Shown here one piece after another: positions 18,252 through 26,375 of a stretch of 64,000 nucleotides of DNA. Position 1 is the stretch's first letter, and each line of letters opens with the position of its first letter. The position numbers and the translations under genes were made by a program. The DNA lies in NCBI GenBank assembly GCA_028284935.1, contig JANQQQ010000001.1:28702-92701 (forward strand), read 5' to 3'. This DNA is from Croceivirga sp. GTDB taxonomy: Bacteria; Bacteroidota; Bacteroidia; Flavobacteriales; Flavobacteriaceae. The notes below the pieces were generated by a model. That model worked only from the letters and a program-made list of their open reading frames with translations. It was not told the DNA's origin and did not search any database.

Positions 18252-18906
18252 AAAACTTTTGGTATTGCAATACCCTAAAATCCAGTGTATTGAAACTTGG
18301 ATTTTCATCTTTTAACCGCTTGTATTCGGTAAGACTGCCCACTGCACGGTTTGCCGCTCCCGAAGGGGCCGTTAAAGACACGGTCGCAATCTTTCTTTGT
18401 GTTTTGGGATGGGTAAAGCGATGTATTCTGGGTACTTGGTCGTTGACAACTTCTAGCTGTAACCCAAATGCCTTTAATTGTTTCCTGAAAAAGTATTCAG
18501 GACCGTTTTTGCTGTTTCCGCCAGTAAACAAGAGCGTGTGTACCGTAGGGTACCGTTCCAGCCACTTTAGTATATTTCGCAACTCAACATTCAGCATTCC
18601 CAAATCAGAGGCATCCACTTTGAGCCGTTCCGCCCTCTCAACAATATCACAAACTCCAATTTTGTTCCTTTTCAAAAAATCCTTCCGTTGTTCTATGGCT
18701 TCAAACGAAGTCTCAAATTTGAGGTTGAGCTTAAAAATTCGATTCAAAATCGGCCACAATTGTCCATCACGACTTCCGTAGCAAAAATCAACGTCCCCCT
18801 CCTTTAGTTGCCCCATAGTGAATCTGGGCGGTGGGAGGGTACCTACAATCAATTTTTCCACCCCATCAAACAAAAAGGGAGCATAGGGATGTTGGTGTAC
18901 GAACAT
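18247..18906 (-). CDS. Uracil-DNA glycosylase superfamily protein
   Basis: A 219-residue protein with a UDG-like alpha/beta fold. The start (HPYAPFLFDGVEKLIVGTLPPPRF) places a modified motif I, IVGTLPPPRF, where classical enzymes have GxxPG. Near residues 180-200 the segment SLTAPSGAANRAVGS occupies the position of motif II, and LLFTGGNSKNGPEYF lies between. Catalytic Asp or His residues of classical families are not obvious. It may repair deaminated or mismatched bases or act on another nucleobase substrate; the specific activity cannot be read. It is a single gene, divergent from the THX gene. Confidence 0.75.
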   Translation of the reverse strand: MFVHQHPYAPFLFDGVEKLIVGTLPPPRFTMGQLKEGDVDFCYGSRDGQLWPILNRIFKLNLKFETSFEAIEQRKDFLKRNKIGVCDIVERAERLKVDASDLGMLNVELRNILKWLERYPTVHTLLFTGGNSKNGPEYFFRKQLKAFGLQLEVVNDQVPRIHRFTHPKTQRKIATVSLTAPSGAANRAVGSLTEYKRLKDENPSFNTLDFRVLQYQKFF

Positions 18907-18912
18907 AGTTCA

Positions 18913-18920
18913 CAAAGGTA
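18913..18920 (-). promoter_or_regulatory. -7 element candidate before the UDG-like gene
   Basis: TACCTTTG on the minus strand fits TAnnTTTG. It ends six bases before the ATG (18906), which would make the transcript nearly leaderless. A TTG lies 24 bases upstream, slightly outside the usual spacing. Confidence 0.4.
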
Positions 18921-18986
18921 GGGGAATGCTCCATTTTTAAAATTCAATGGTATTTTTTAAATTATTGGTCAATAAATCAACATCTT

Positions 18987-19115
18987 ATGGGAAAAGGGGA
19001 TATTAAAACAAGGCGTGGGAAGATTGCCAATAATTCTTACGGTGCGCGTAGAAAGCGAAAAATCAAAAAACGGACTTCGGTTGAAGAAAAGGTACAAGCA
19101 GAAAAACCTAAATAG
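18987..19115 (+). CDS. 30S ribosomal protein THX
   Basis: A 42-residue, very basic peptide starting MGKGDIKTRRGKI and continuing with NNSYGARRKRKIKKR, a close match to THX family proteins (the small 30S head peptide, MGKGDxKTxRGKI). It ends with VEEKVQAEKPK. It should bind 16S rRNA in the small-subunit head. The start ATG at 18987 and stop TAG at 19113 are clear. It is convergent with the hypothetical lipoprotein gene, with a one-base gap between the two stop codons. Confidence 0.9.
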   Translation: MGKGDIKTRRGKIANNSYGARRKRKIKKRTSVEEKVQAEKPK

Positions 19116-19116
19116 C

Positions 19117-19482
19117 TTAGTCTATCCTAAAGTTAAAGGTGAGTTCCCCATCTTCATCAATATCCAATTGGTAGGTGTAGAGCCCAATGGGCAGTGGACT
19201 TGAAATGGAATCGGGAACAAAATTGATTACGGTGGAATCTGCCTCTATCCGCAAGGTATCCTGTTGATAGGCCACTTCAAATTCCATGTAGTCCGAAAAT
19301 CCATCCGCTGAAACGTTCTCAAAAAAAAGGGTGTCCACCCTAACCTCTACTCTTGAGAAGTTCTGACTGCTTAAATTTTGAATTCGAATATTTGGACCGG
19401 TCAGATTATCATCACGGTCATCACATGATGCAATAACCAAAACAAGGGTCAGGAAGATTAAGGAAGGGACAAACATTTTCAT
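19117..19482 (-). CDS. Hypothetical lipoprotein
   Basis: A 121-residue protein with a lipoprotein signal ending VLVIASC (Cys20). The mature part is acidic, rich in beta-prone segments (IRIQNLSSQNFSRVEVRVD, YTYQLDIDEDGELTFNFRID), and looks like a small beta-sandwich. No family is recognised. It lies 45 bases downstream of yaaA on the same strand, so the two may share a transcript. Confidence 0.7.
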   Translation of the reverse strand: MKMFVPSLIFLTLVLVIASCDDRDDNLTGPNIRIQNLSSQNFSRVEVRVDTLFFENVSADGFSDYMEFEVAYQQDTLRIEADSTVINFVPDSISSPLPIGLYTYQLDIDEDGELTFNFRID

Positions 19483-19527
19483 TACGAAGCGTTTTTAAGT
19501 AATGAACGCTTATCGGTCCAAATTATT

Positions 19528-20289
19528 CTATCGAATAAATACGGGTTCATTGTCTTTAACGGTATGTTCTTGACTAAATTGGTAGTCGTCGTAATCAAAA
19601 CCCTTGATATCATCCACGGTATGGGCATTCGTATCCAAAATGTAACGCACCATGGATCCCCGAGCTTTCTTGGCAAAAAAACTGATGACCTTCAGTTTAT
19701 CATTCTTCCAATCCTTAAAAACCGGGGATATCACTGGAACTTTGAGTGCTTTTTCCTCTATCGCCCCAAAATATTCATTGCTTGCCAAATTGATAAATAA
19801 CTCACCATCCATAAGTACATCGTTTAAATGGTTTGTCAGGTTTTTTTTCCAGAACTCGTAAAGGTTCTTTTTTCGACCGATTTTGAGTTGCGTGCCCATT
19901 TCCAACCGATAGGGTTGAATAAGGTCCAATGGCTTCAAAATGCCATAGAGACCAGATAAAATGCGTAATGTGGATTGCAAGTCCTCCAATTTATCCTCCG
20001 GAATGGTATAGGCATCCAAGCCTTGGTACACATCACCATTGAAAGCGTAAACAGCGGGTCTCGCATTATCGGTTGAAAATGGTGTGGAAAACTGTTGGTT
20101 TCTCTCCCAGTTCAGTTGCGCCAAGTTGTCAGAAATGGACATTAGTTTGGATAGGGCCCTAGGCTTTTTCTTGACTAAAACTTTGTTCAGTTTTTTGGAT
20201 TCCGATAGAAATTGGGGCTGACTATATTTTTCGGTTGGTAGTGCCGAATCAAAGTCCAACGACTTTGCTGGGGAAATAACGATTTTCAT
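19528..20289 (-). CDS. yaaA: Peroxide stress protein YaaA (DUF328)
   Basis: A 253-residue YaaA/DUF328 protein. Family motifs are [13 protein letters not shown] at the N-terminus, [43 protein letters not shown] and [11 protein letters not shown]. In E. coli YaaA limits intracellular iron during peroxide stress and the fold has DNA-binding features; the same role is inferred here. A -7-like box (TATTTTTG, minus strand 20315-20308) lies about 20 bases before the start. Confidence 0.93.
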   Translation of the reverse strand: MKIVISPAKSLDFDSALPTEKYSQPQFLSESKKLNKVLVKKKPRALSKLMSISDNLAQLNWERNQQFSTPFSTDNARPAVYAFNGDVYQGLDAYTIPEDKLEDLQSTLRILSGLYGILKPLDLIQPYRLEMGTQLKIGRKKNLYEFWKKNLTNHLNDVLMDGELFINLASNEYFGAIEEKALKVPVISPVFKDWKNDKLKVISFFAKKARGSMVRYILDTNAHTVDDIKGFDYDDYQFSQEHTVKDNEPVFIR

Positions 20290-20357
20290 GTAACAGCAAT
20301 TTGTTTACAAAAATAATCGGTTTTTTGGTTACATTTAAATACCTAAAAACCAATAAA

Positions 20358-20738
20358 ATGAAAATAGTAAAACTCATTATCTGCGTTCTTTTTGGACTCT
20401 TCATGCTGAATTCGGGCTTAAACAAAATATTCCAGTATATGCCCATGCCAGAAGATTTAACGGAAGCACAACTGGAAATGTTCGGTCACTTTATGGCCAT
20501 ATCATGGCTTATGCCCTTGGTTGCCGTTGCAGAAATCGTTGGTGGAATACTTTTTATCCTACCTAAACTTAGAGCGTTAGGGGCTTTAATTATGCTCCCT
20601 ATCTCAACGGGAATCCTCTTACATCATTTAGTATTGGATCCTGCAATGCCTGGCTTGGCCATAAGTATTGTCATATTTGCTATCAACCTTTGGATACTCT
20701 TCGACAATTGGTCAAAATATCGGCCTATTTGGAGCTAA
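20358..20738 (+). CDS. DoxX-like integral membrane protein
   Basis: A 126-residue protein with four hydrophobic helices (KLIICVLFGLFMLNSGLNKIF, WLMPLVAVAEIVGGILFIL, ALIMLPISTGILLHHLVLD, AISIVIFAINLWILF). The pattern matches the DoxX family, and the F-x-x-N-S-G-L-N-K-I-F segment in helix 1 is typical. The function is unknown; some DoxX relatives are linked to quinone or thiosulfate chemistry and membrane redox stress. ATG 20358 is preferred to the upstream in-frame start at 20301, which would lie in the promoter region. Its stop overlaps the rluD-type gene stop by four bases. Confidence 0.82.
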   Translation: MKIVKLIICVLFGLFMLNSGLNKIFQYMPMPEDLTEAQLEMFGHFMAISWLMPLVAVAEIVGGILFILPKLRALGALIMLPISTGILLHHLVLDPAMPGLAISIVIFAINLWILFDNWSKYRPIWS

Positions 20739-21760
20739 ACATGCTTGGTGTAATTGCTCCACTTTTCAATACAGTTTGCCATATCCGCCGGTATTTCTGA
20801 ATTGAACTGAAGTTTTTTTCCCGTTATTGGATGCACAAATCCCAATGTTTTGGCATGTAAAGCTTGCCTAGGTAAGATTTTAAAGCAGTTTTCAACAAAC
20901 TGCTTATATTTTGTAAAGGTGGTCCCTTTTAAGATTTTATCACCGCCGTAACGGCCATCATTAAACAAGGTATGCCCCAAATATTTCATATGGGCCCGTA
21001 TTTGGTGGGTACGTCCGGTTTCCAACTTGCAGGACACTAGGGTAACATAACCCAACCGCTGTAGCACCATGTAATGTGTTATCGCTTCTTTACCATGGTC
21101 ACCATCAGGAAACACCATCATCTGTAACCGATTTTTCGGGTTTCTGCCTAGACGTCCGGTAATCGTTCCCTCATCATCGGACACATTTCCCCAAACCAAA
21201 GCGATATACTCACGCTCGGTAGACTTTTCAAAAAACTGTTGTGCCAGGTGGGCCATGGCTACATTGGTCTTGGCAACAACCAACAATCCGGAGGTATCTT
21301 TATCAATACGATGCACTAATCCTGGCCTTCCTGAACTGTTGTTTGGTAAATCCTTGAAATGGTGCACCAAGGCATTGATTAGGGTACCTGAGTAATTTCC
21401 ATGACCGGGATGAACCACCATTCCAGCGGGTTTATTGACCACAAGGACCTGATCATCCTCAAAGACAATATCCAAAGGGATATCCTCTGGTGTCAACAAG
21501 AACTCATAGGGTGGGTGTTCAAAAAGCACCTTGACCTCATCTCCCGCCTTAACGCGATAGTTCTGCTTTACTTGAGTCCCATTCACCCATATATGCCCTT
21601 GCTTGGCGGCTTGTTGAATTTTGTTCCGTGTGGCATTTTCAATAAAGTTCATCAAAAACTTATCCACGCGAAGGGGCTCCTGCCCTTTTGAAGCTTCAAA
21701 TCGATAATGTTCAAAAAGTTCGTCTTGAGAAAGTTCAGAAGCTTCTGAATCAGCCATCAT
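20735..21760 (-). CDS. rluD: RluA-family 23S rRNA pseudouridine synthase (RluD type)
   Basis: A 341-residue enzyme with an N-terminal S4 RNA-binding domain (LRVDKFLMNFIENATRNKIQQAAKQG, about residues 30-85) and an RluA catalytic domain. The catalytic Asp lies in GLVHRIDKDTSGLLVVAKT near residue 170. KLETGRTHQIRAHM is the other family block. It probably isomerises uridines of helix 69 in 23S rRNA, as RluD does. It overlaps the upstream PASTA gene by four bases, a neighbourhood common in Bacteroidota. Confidence 0.93.
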   Translation of the reverse strand: MMADSEASELSQDELFEHYRFEASKGQEPLRVDKFLMNFIENATRNKIQQAAKQGHIWVNGTQVKQNYRVKAGDEVKVLFEHPPYEFLLTPEDIPLDIVFEDDQVLVVNKPAGMVVHPGHGNYSGTLINALVHHFKDLPNNSSGRPGLVHRIDKDTSGLLVVAKTNVAMAHLAQQFFEKSTEREYIALVWGNVSDDEGTITGRLGRNPKNRLQMMVFPDGDHGKEAITHYMVLQRLGYVTLVSCKLETGRTHQIRAHMKYLGHTLFNDGRYGGDKILKGTTFTKYKQFVENCFKILPRQALHAKTLGFVHPITGKKLQFNSEIPADMANCIEKWSNYTKHV

Positions 21761-22347
21761 TCTTGGGATTCTGCTTTGATAATGGCACTCCCGGGAATAA
21801 CCCCATTACCACATTCCAGTTCAATCTTTGATGTTTTGGGTAGCTTATCTCCAGGTTTAATGTATTTTCCCTTAAACTTCATGCGATATACCATATCCTT
21901 GCCCAACTCATCAATATAAGTGACACGTTGTACATCCAAACCAACGGCGCGCAGCATGGATGTGGCATTTCGGCGGGTCACTTGAATAATGTTGGGAATC
22001 GTCACTTTTTTATATCCTGACGGATTTACGGTAAAATAGATTTTTCGATTTTCCTTTACCTTGGTGCCGGCAAGTGGATTTTGCTCCAAAATTGAGAATC
22101 TGGGATAGTCGGGATTGTAATTGGTGGAATCCAGGACCTCATAACGGAGACCGGCATTTTCAGCTACTTCCCTCATCTCCATGACGGACATTTTTGAAAA
22201 GTCGGGAACCTCCACAAATTCACCGTGATTGGTACTGCTCTTTAACCACCTCAGTGTCAAAAAACAGATGACTATGATTACTAAAATGGCAAGTCCCAGC
22301 TGAAGTAAAAAGGTTCTACTTCGTAGAAAATCCAGAAAATTCCTCAT
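21757..22347 (-). CDS. Membrane-anchored PASTA domain protein
   Basis: A 196-residue protein with one N-terminal transmembrane helix (FLLQLGLAILVIIVICFLTL) and two PASTA domains facing the periplasm (about residues 42-108 and 111-180). The first has VEVPDFSKMSVMEMREVAEN and EQNPLAGTKV, the second TIPNIIQVTRRNATSMLRAVG and KPGDKLPK. PASTA domains bind peptidoglycan or lipid II fragments. There is no kinase or transpeptidase domain attached. It is coupled to the pseudouridine synthase gene and divergent from ddl, which suggests a link to wall sensing. Confidence 0.88.
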   Translation of the reverse strand: MRNFLDFLRSRTFLLQLGLAILVIIVICFLTLRWLKSSTNHGEFVEVPDFSKMSVMEMREVAENAGLRYEVLDSTNYNPDYPRFSILEQNPLAGTKVKENRKIYFTVNPSGYKKVTIPNIIQVTRRNATSMLRAVGLDVQRVTYIDELGKDMVYRMKFKGKYIKPGDKLPKTSKIELECGNGVIPGSAIIKAESQE

Positions 22348-22363
22348 ACTAAAGGTTTACCGA

Positions 22364-22371
22364 CAAATATA
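22364..22371 (-). promoter_or_regulatory. -7 element candidate for the PASTA-rluD unit
   Basis: TATATTTG on the minus strand (22371-22364) fits TAnnTTTG and lies 16 bases before the PASTA start codon. No TTG is found at the usual distance, so the -33 side is weak. Confidence 0.4.
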
Positions 22372-22420
22372 GAAGAAACCCCCCTTTTTTAGTTACTTTG
22401 GTGCCGTATAATCGACCAAT

Positions 22421-23395
22421 GTGAAGAAGAATATTGCCATTATTATGGGAGGCTACTCCAGTGAGTACAACATTTCCATGAAAAGTGGAACCGTTGTCCA
22501 AACCCATCTGAGCAAAGAAAAATTCAATCTATTCAGTATTACAATTACCCCAGAATCTTGGTATTACAAAACGGAAAAAGGGGAGAAAATTGAGGTGAAC
22601 AAACATGACTTTAGTTTGGACCTTTCCACAGCTAAGGTAAATTTTGACTGTGTTTTCAATGCTATCCATGGTACCCCGGGAGAAGATGGCCTTTTACAAG
22701 CTTATTTCGAATTACTTGGCATTCCACAAACCTCCTGTGGTTCGTACCAGGCTGCTTTAACTTTCAATAAAAGGGATTTACTGAGTACCCTTAAGCCCTA
22801 TGGGATCCAATGTGCCACTTCTTATTATTTGAATAAGGGGGAACCTATGGATTACAATGCAATTGTAGAAAAAGTAGGTTTGCCCTGCTTTGTAAAGGCC
22901 AATAGGGCAGGCAGCAGTTTTGGAATAAGCAAAGTGTACAAGATTGAAGAATTCGGAGCAGCTCTGGAAAACGCTTTTAAAGAGGATGATGAAGTCATTA
23001 TTGAGTCGTTTTTGGAGGGTACCGAAATTTCTGTTGGGGTGATTACCTATAAGGGGAAAACCAAGGTTTTACCGATGACGGAAATTGTAAGTGAAAACGA
23101 CTTTTTCGATTATTCCGCTAAATATGAGGGAAAGTCCCAAGAAATTACCCCTGCAAGGATTTCCAACGCACAGGAACAGAACGCTGCTTCAATATCGAGG
23201 AAAATCTATGAGCTCTTAAAAATGACCGGCTACTCAAGGAGCGAATTCATTTTTCAAGGAAATGTACCCTATTTGTTGGAAGTAAATACCACCCCCGGCT
23301 TGACAGAAGAAAGTATTCTGCCCCAACAGGCCCAAGCAGCCGGTATTTCGTTGACGGAACTATTTGAAAGTGCCATTGATGAAGCACTGAAATAG
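22421..23395 (+). CDS. ddl: D-alanine--D-alanine ligase
   Basis: A 324-residue ATP-grasp ligase joining two D-alanines for peptidoglycan. The N-terminus NIAIIMGGYSSEYNISMKSG carries the family's GGxSSE segment, with FNAIHGTPGEDGLLQAYFE following. The ATP-grasp core includes PCFVKANRAGSSFGISKV, and metal and substrate contacts are in LLEVNTTPGLTEESILPQQA. The start is a GTG (22421), since the only nearby ATG is out of frame. It is divergent from the PASTA protein and is followed by coaD after 37 bases. Confidence 0.95.
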   Translation: MKKNIAIIMGGYSSEYNISMKSGTVVQTHLSKEKFNLFSITITPESWYYKTEKGEKIEVNKHDFSLDLSTAKVNFDCVFNAIHGTPGEDGLLQAYFELLGIPQTSCGSYQAALTFNKRDLLSTLKPYGIQCATSYYLNKGEPMDYNAIVEKVGLPCFVKANRAGSSFGISKVYKIEEFGAALENAFKEDDEVIIESFLEGTEISVGVITYKGKTKVLPMTEIVSENDFFDYSAKYEGKSQEITPARISNAQEQNAASISRKIYELLKMTGYSRSEFIFQGNVPYLLEVNTTPGLTEESILPQQAQAAGISLTELFESAIDEALK

Positions 23396-23432
23396 CAAAT
23401 TCTATGTATTTTTAAGAAAATTCACGTTGAAC

Positions 23433-23900
23433 ATGAGAAGAGCTATATTTCCCGGTTCATTCGACCCCCTCACCCTTGGGCACTATGACATTATTCGACG
23501 GGGCATAACACTCTTTGATGAACTGTTCATTGCCATAGGGATAAATGCGGATAAGAAATATATGTTCACCTTGGAGGAACGCCAAGGTTTTATCGAACAG
23601 GCCTTTAAAGATGAACCTAAAATAAAAGTGGTTACCTATGAAGGTCTAACGGTGGATTTTTGTAGGGAAATTGATGCGAACTTCATTTTAAGGGGCCTTA
23701 GAAATCCAGCAGACTTCGAGTTTGAAAAGGCCATAGCCCATACCAATAGAAAACTATCGGAAATCGAAACCGTTTTTTTGCTCACCTCTTCGGGAAAATC
23801 ATATATAAGTTCTTCCATTGTGAGGGATGTTATTAGAAATGGAGGGGACTATACAGGCTTGGTACCGGAAACGGTAATTGTCACCGGTGACCGAAGGTAA
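23433..23900 (+). CDS. coaD: Pantetheine-phosphate adenylyltransferase
   Basis: A 155-residue nucleotidyltransferase for the fourth step of coenzyme A synthesis. The start RRAIFPGSFDPLTLGHYDII holds the T-x-G-H form of the nucleotide-binding H-x-G-H motif, and ILRGLRNPADFEFE and SYISSSIVRDV are the other conserved blocks. ATG 23433 is preferred over the TTG six bases upstream. It shares a transcript direction with ddl, and co-transcription is likely. Confidence 0.95.
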   Translation: MRRAIFPGSFDPLTLGHYDIIRRGITLFDELFIAIGINADKKYMFTLEERQGFIEQAFKDEPKIKVVTYEGLTVDFCREIDANFILRGLRNPADFEFEKAIAHTNRKLSEIETVFLLTSSGKSYISSSIVRDVIRNGGDYTGLVPETVIVTGDRR

Positions 23901-24070
23901 AATAGGACCCGCCTACAGTAAATCGCAGTACAACTATGGTCTCCATTAAAATATAACCCCATACAACATCTTTTAAGGAATACACAACATAAACTAAGTT
24001 ATATAGTTATATTCCTATAATATTGTAAGAAATTACGTATAATTTAAGAGTCCCAAATCTTAAAAGTTAC

Positions 24071-25921
24071 ATGTTGAAAGCTATAGAAACCTACGCATTG
24101 AGCTATCTTGCGCAGCAATTGCCGCAACCTACGGCATTTATCAATACCTCCTTTGAACTAGTTTGTGCTTCCCAAAGTTGGCTGGACTATTTTGAATTTA
24201 CACCACATGAAATTGAGGGAAAGCAAATTCTTGCTTTTTTTGATGAACATGGGAAGGGTCACTGGGAAAACTGTTTGGAAAATTGTCTAACCGGTGAGAA
24301 AGAGTTCGGAATACAAAATACAGTATCAAGTGTTGGAAAAGAACAATGGTTTGAGTGGACGAACGTTCCCTGGTATGATGAACAAGAGAACATTATAGGC
24401 GTAATCATACAAATAAAGGATATTACCAAAAGGCTTGAGAATGAACTGAAGTACGAAAAACTGGAGAACCTGTTAAAAGACCAATCGGAAATTGCCAAAG
24501 TAGGAACATGGGAATACAATATTGGTTCAGATTCCCTTTTTTGGTCGGACATGACCAAAAAGATTCATGAAGTTCCGTTGGACTTTGAACCCAACATGGA
24601 CAGGGCCATCAATTTTTACGAACAGGGCCATTCCAGAAATACCATTGCCATGCTTGCTCACAATGGCATTCACCGGGGAGAGAGCTGGTCTCAAAAATTA
24701 AAGTTGATAACGGAAAAAGGCAGGGAAAAATGGGTGATTGCTGCAGGAAAACCCTTGTATAAAAACGGTGAGGTGACCCGTCTCATAGGAACGTTCCAAG
24801 ATATCACTCAACAAGTGGAACAACAGAAAAAGACGAAAGAAAACGAGCAGCTCTTACGGACCTTAGTTGATAATTTGCCCTTAAACCTATACATCAAAGA
24901 TGCGGAATCAAGAAAGGTGTTAGTAAATAAGGCGGAATGCCAGTACTTGGGTGTTGAGAGCCCGCAGGAGTTAATAGGACAATCCGATTTTGACCTGTAT
25001 GACGAAAACATTGCCCAAATCTCAAGGGATGAGGATTTACAGGTAATGAAGACCAAAAAACCGATGATTGGCAAAAGAACGATCAGCATAAAAAAAGATG
25101 GGGTCTCCACCTCGTTCCTTACTTCCAAAATTCCATTGTTGAACCTTGAAGGTGAGTGCAAAGGTCTTATAGGCATAAGTATGGACATTTCGGAAATTAT
25201 CCAAAAGGAAAACCAATTGAGCGATCTGATCAATGTTACGGCAATCCAAAACAAAAAGCTTATCAATTTTGCCCATATCGTATCCCATAACTTACGCTCG
25301 CATACCGCCAATTTTTCCATGTTGGTGGATTTCTTGGCAAAAGAGGAGCAAGAAAACGAAAAAGAGCGCATTTTGGAGATGTTGGCCAAAGCATCGGACA
25401 ACCTAATGGATACCCTTGAAAACCTCAATGAGGTAGTAGATATCAGTACCAATGTCAATTTGGAGAAAAAATCCCTGAACCTAAATGAGCAGATCAATCG
25501 GGTGCAGGAAAACCTTACTGCATTTCTACATCAGAATAAGGTAGTACTAGATAACAAAATCTCCGACAAGGTGTATGTAAAAGCGGTTCCTGCCTATTTG
25601 GAGAGTATCATTCTCAATCTTTTGACAAACGCCGTAAAATATCAAAATCCCCAAAGGAACCCCAAAATCACCTTGACCACAGAGAAAAAAGGGGATCAAA
25701 TCATTTTCAGGATTGAAGACAATGGTTTGGGCATTGACATGGAAAAATACGGAAAGAAACTTTTTGGAATGTACAAGACCTTTCACAACAATTCCGACGC
25801 AAGGGGGATAGGTCTATACATTACCAAAAATCAGATTGAGGCAATGGGCGGTTCCATAATCGTCTGTAGCGAAGTGAATAAAGGATCAACGTTTAGTGTG
25901 TATTTCAAAGATGAGAATTAA
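24071..25921 (+). CDS. Soluble multi-PAS sensor histidine kinase
   Basis: A 616-residue cytoplasmic kinase with no transmembrane helix. Three PAS-like domains cover about residues 15-120, 135-250 and 255-375, the second with WSDMTKKIHEVP and an SWSQKLKLITEKG block. The phospho-His is in IVSHNLRSHTANFS, a form common in Bacteroidota kinases, and the HATPase has LNLLTNAVKYQNP, DNGLGIDMEKYG and GIGLYITKNQIEAMGG. A single-domain receiver gene begins within its last 11 bases, so the pair is coupled. The signal is unknown; PAS cofactors cannot be assigned. The preceding 170 bases are AT-rich and hold no recognisable promoter. Confidence 0.9.
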   Translation: MLKAIETYALSYLAQQLPQPTAFINTSFELVCASQSWLDYFEFTPHEIEGKQILAFFDEHGKGHWENCLENCLTGEKEFGIQNTVSSVGKEQWFEWTNVPWYDEQENIIGVIIQIKDITKRLENELKYEKLENLLKDQSEIAKVGTWEYNIGSDSLFWSDMTKKIHEVPLDFEPNMDRAINFYEQGHSRNTIAMLAHNGIHRGESWSQKLKLITEKGREKWVIAAGKPLYKNGEVTRLIGTFQDITQQVEQQKKTKENEQLLRTLVDNLPLNLYIKDAESRKVLVNKAECQYLGVESPQELIGQSDFDLYDENIAQISRDEDLQVMKTKKPMIGKRTISIKKDGVSTSFLTSKIPLLNLEGECKGLIGISMDISEIIQKENQLSDLINVTAIQNKKLINFAHIVSHNLRSHTANFSMLVDFLAKEEQENEKERILEMLAKASDNLMDTLENLNEVVDISTNVNLEKKSLNLNEQINRVQENLTAFLHQNKVVLDNKISDKVYVKAVPAYLESIILNLLTNAVKYQNPQRNPKITLTTEKKGDQIIFRIEDNGLGIDMEKYGKKLFGMYKTFHNNSDARGIGLYITKNQIEAMGGSIIVCSEVNKGSTFSVYFKDEN

Positions 25922-26324
25922 TTCGGTCTACATAGTAGATGATGATACCATCACCATTTTTGGCCTTCGAAAGTTATTGGCAAAATACAGTGCCGATTTG
26001 GTTGTCGAAGAATTCAGAAATGGAAGACTGGCCTTTGATTCCATTTTGTCACTATTGGAAAACAACATTCCTTTGCCCGAGGTGATATTTTTGGACATAA
26101 ACATGCCCGTTATGGATGGCTGGGCTTTTCTAGATGAGTTTTTAAAGCTCCCCAATACCGCCGGCGTTCATATAAAAATCATTACCTCCTCCATTGACAT
26201 TAGGGACCGTGAAAAGTGGCAGACTTATGTGAAAAAGACCGGACATCAAATCGATTTTATCACCAAACCCATTTATGAACTCAATCTTGAAGACGTAACA
26301 CATAATATGGATTTAGCTTCCTAA
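25911..26324 (+). CDS. Single-domain response regulator
   Basis: A 137-residue receiver domain with nothing C-terminal. The acidic pocket is YIVDDDTIT, the phosphorylated Asp lies in VIFLDINMPVMDGW, a Ser/Thr switch is in IKIITSSID, and the conserved Lys-Pro is in FITKPI. It starts at ATG 25911, overlapping the kinase stop. As an output-less receiver it may feed a phosphorelay or act by protein contact. Confidence 0.9.
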   Translation: MRINSVYIVDDDTITIFGLRKLLAKYSADLVVEEFRNGRLAFDSILSLLENNIPLPEVIFLDINMPVMDGWAFLDEFLKLPNTAGVHIKIITSSIDIRDREKWQTYVKKTGHQIDFITKPIYELNLEDVTHNMDLAS

Positions 26325-26336
26325 TCTAGGATTTTC

Positions 26337-26344
26337 TACTTTTG
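26337..26344 (+). promoter_or_regulatory. -7 element candidate before the M14 peptidase
   Basis: TACTTTTG fits TAnnTTTG, about 32 bases before the ATG at 26376. No clear TTG at the proper spacing was found. Confidence 0.35.
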
Positions 26345-26375
26345 GCATGAACTCCCACAACGCCAGAAGTATTCC

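Noticed and set aside
22421..22424. ATG start at 22419 for ddl
   Set aside because: That ATG is out of frame with the ligase and is followed at once by TGA. The GTG at 22421 gives the correct N-terminus.
24808..25497. 229-codon open frame opposite the PAS kinase
   Set aside because: Composition (many Ser/Phe/Leu) is typical of an antisense shadow, and the plus-strand kinase explains the region fully.
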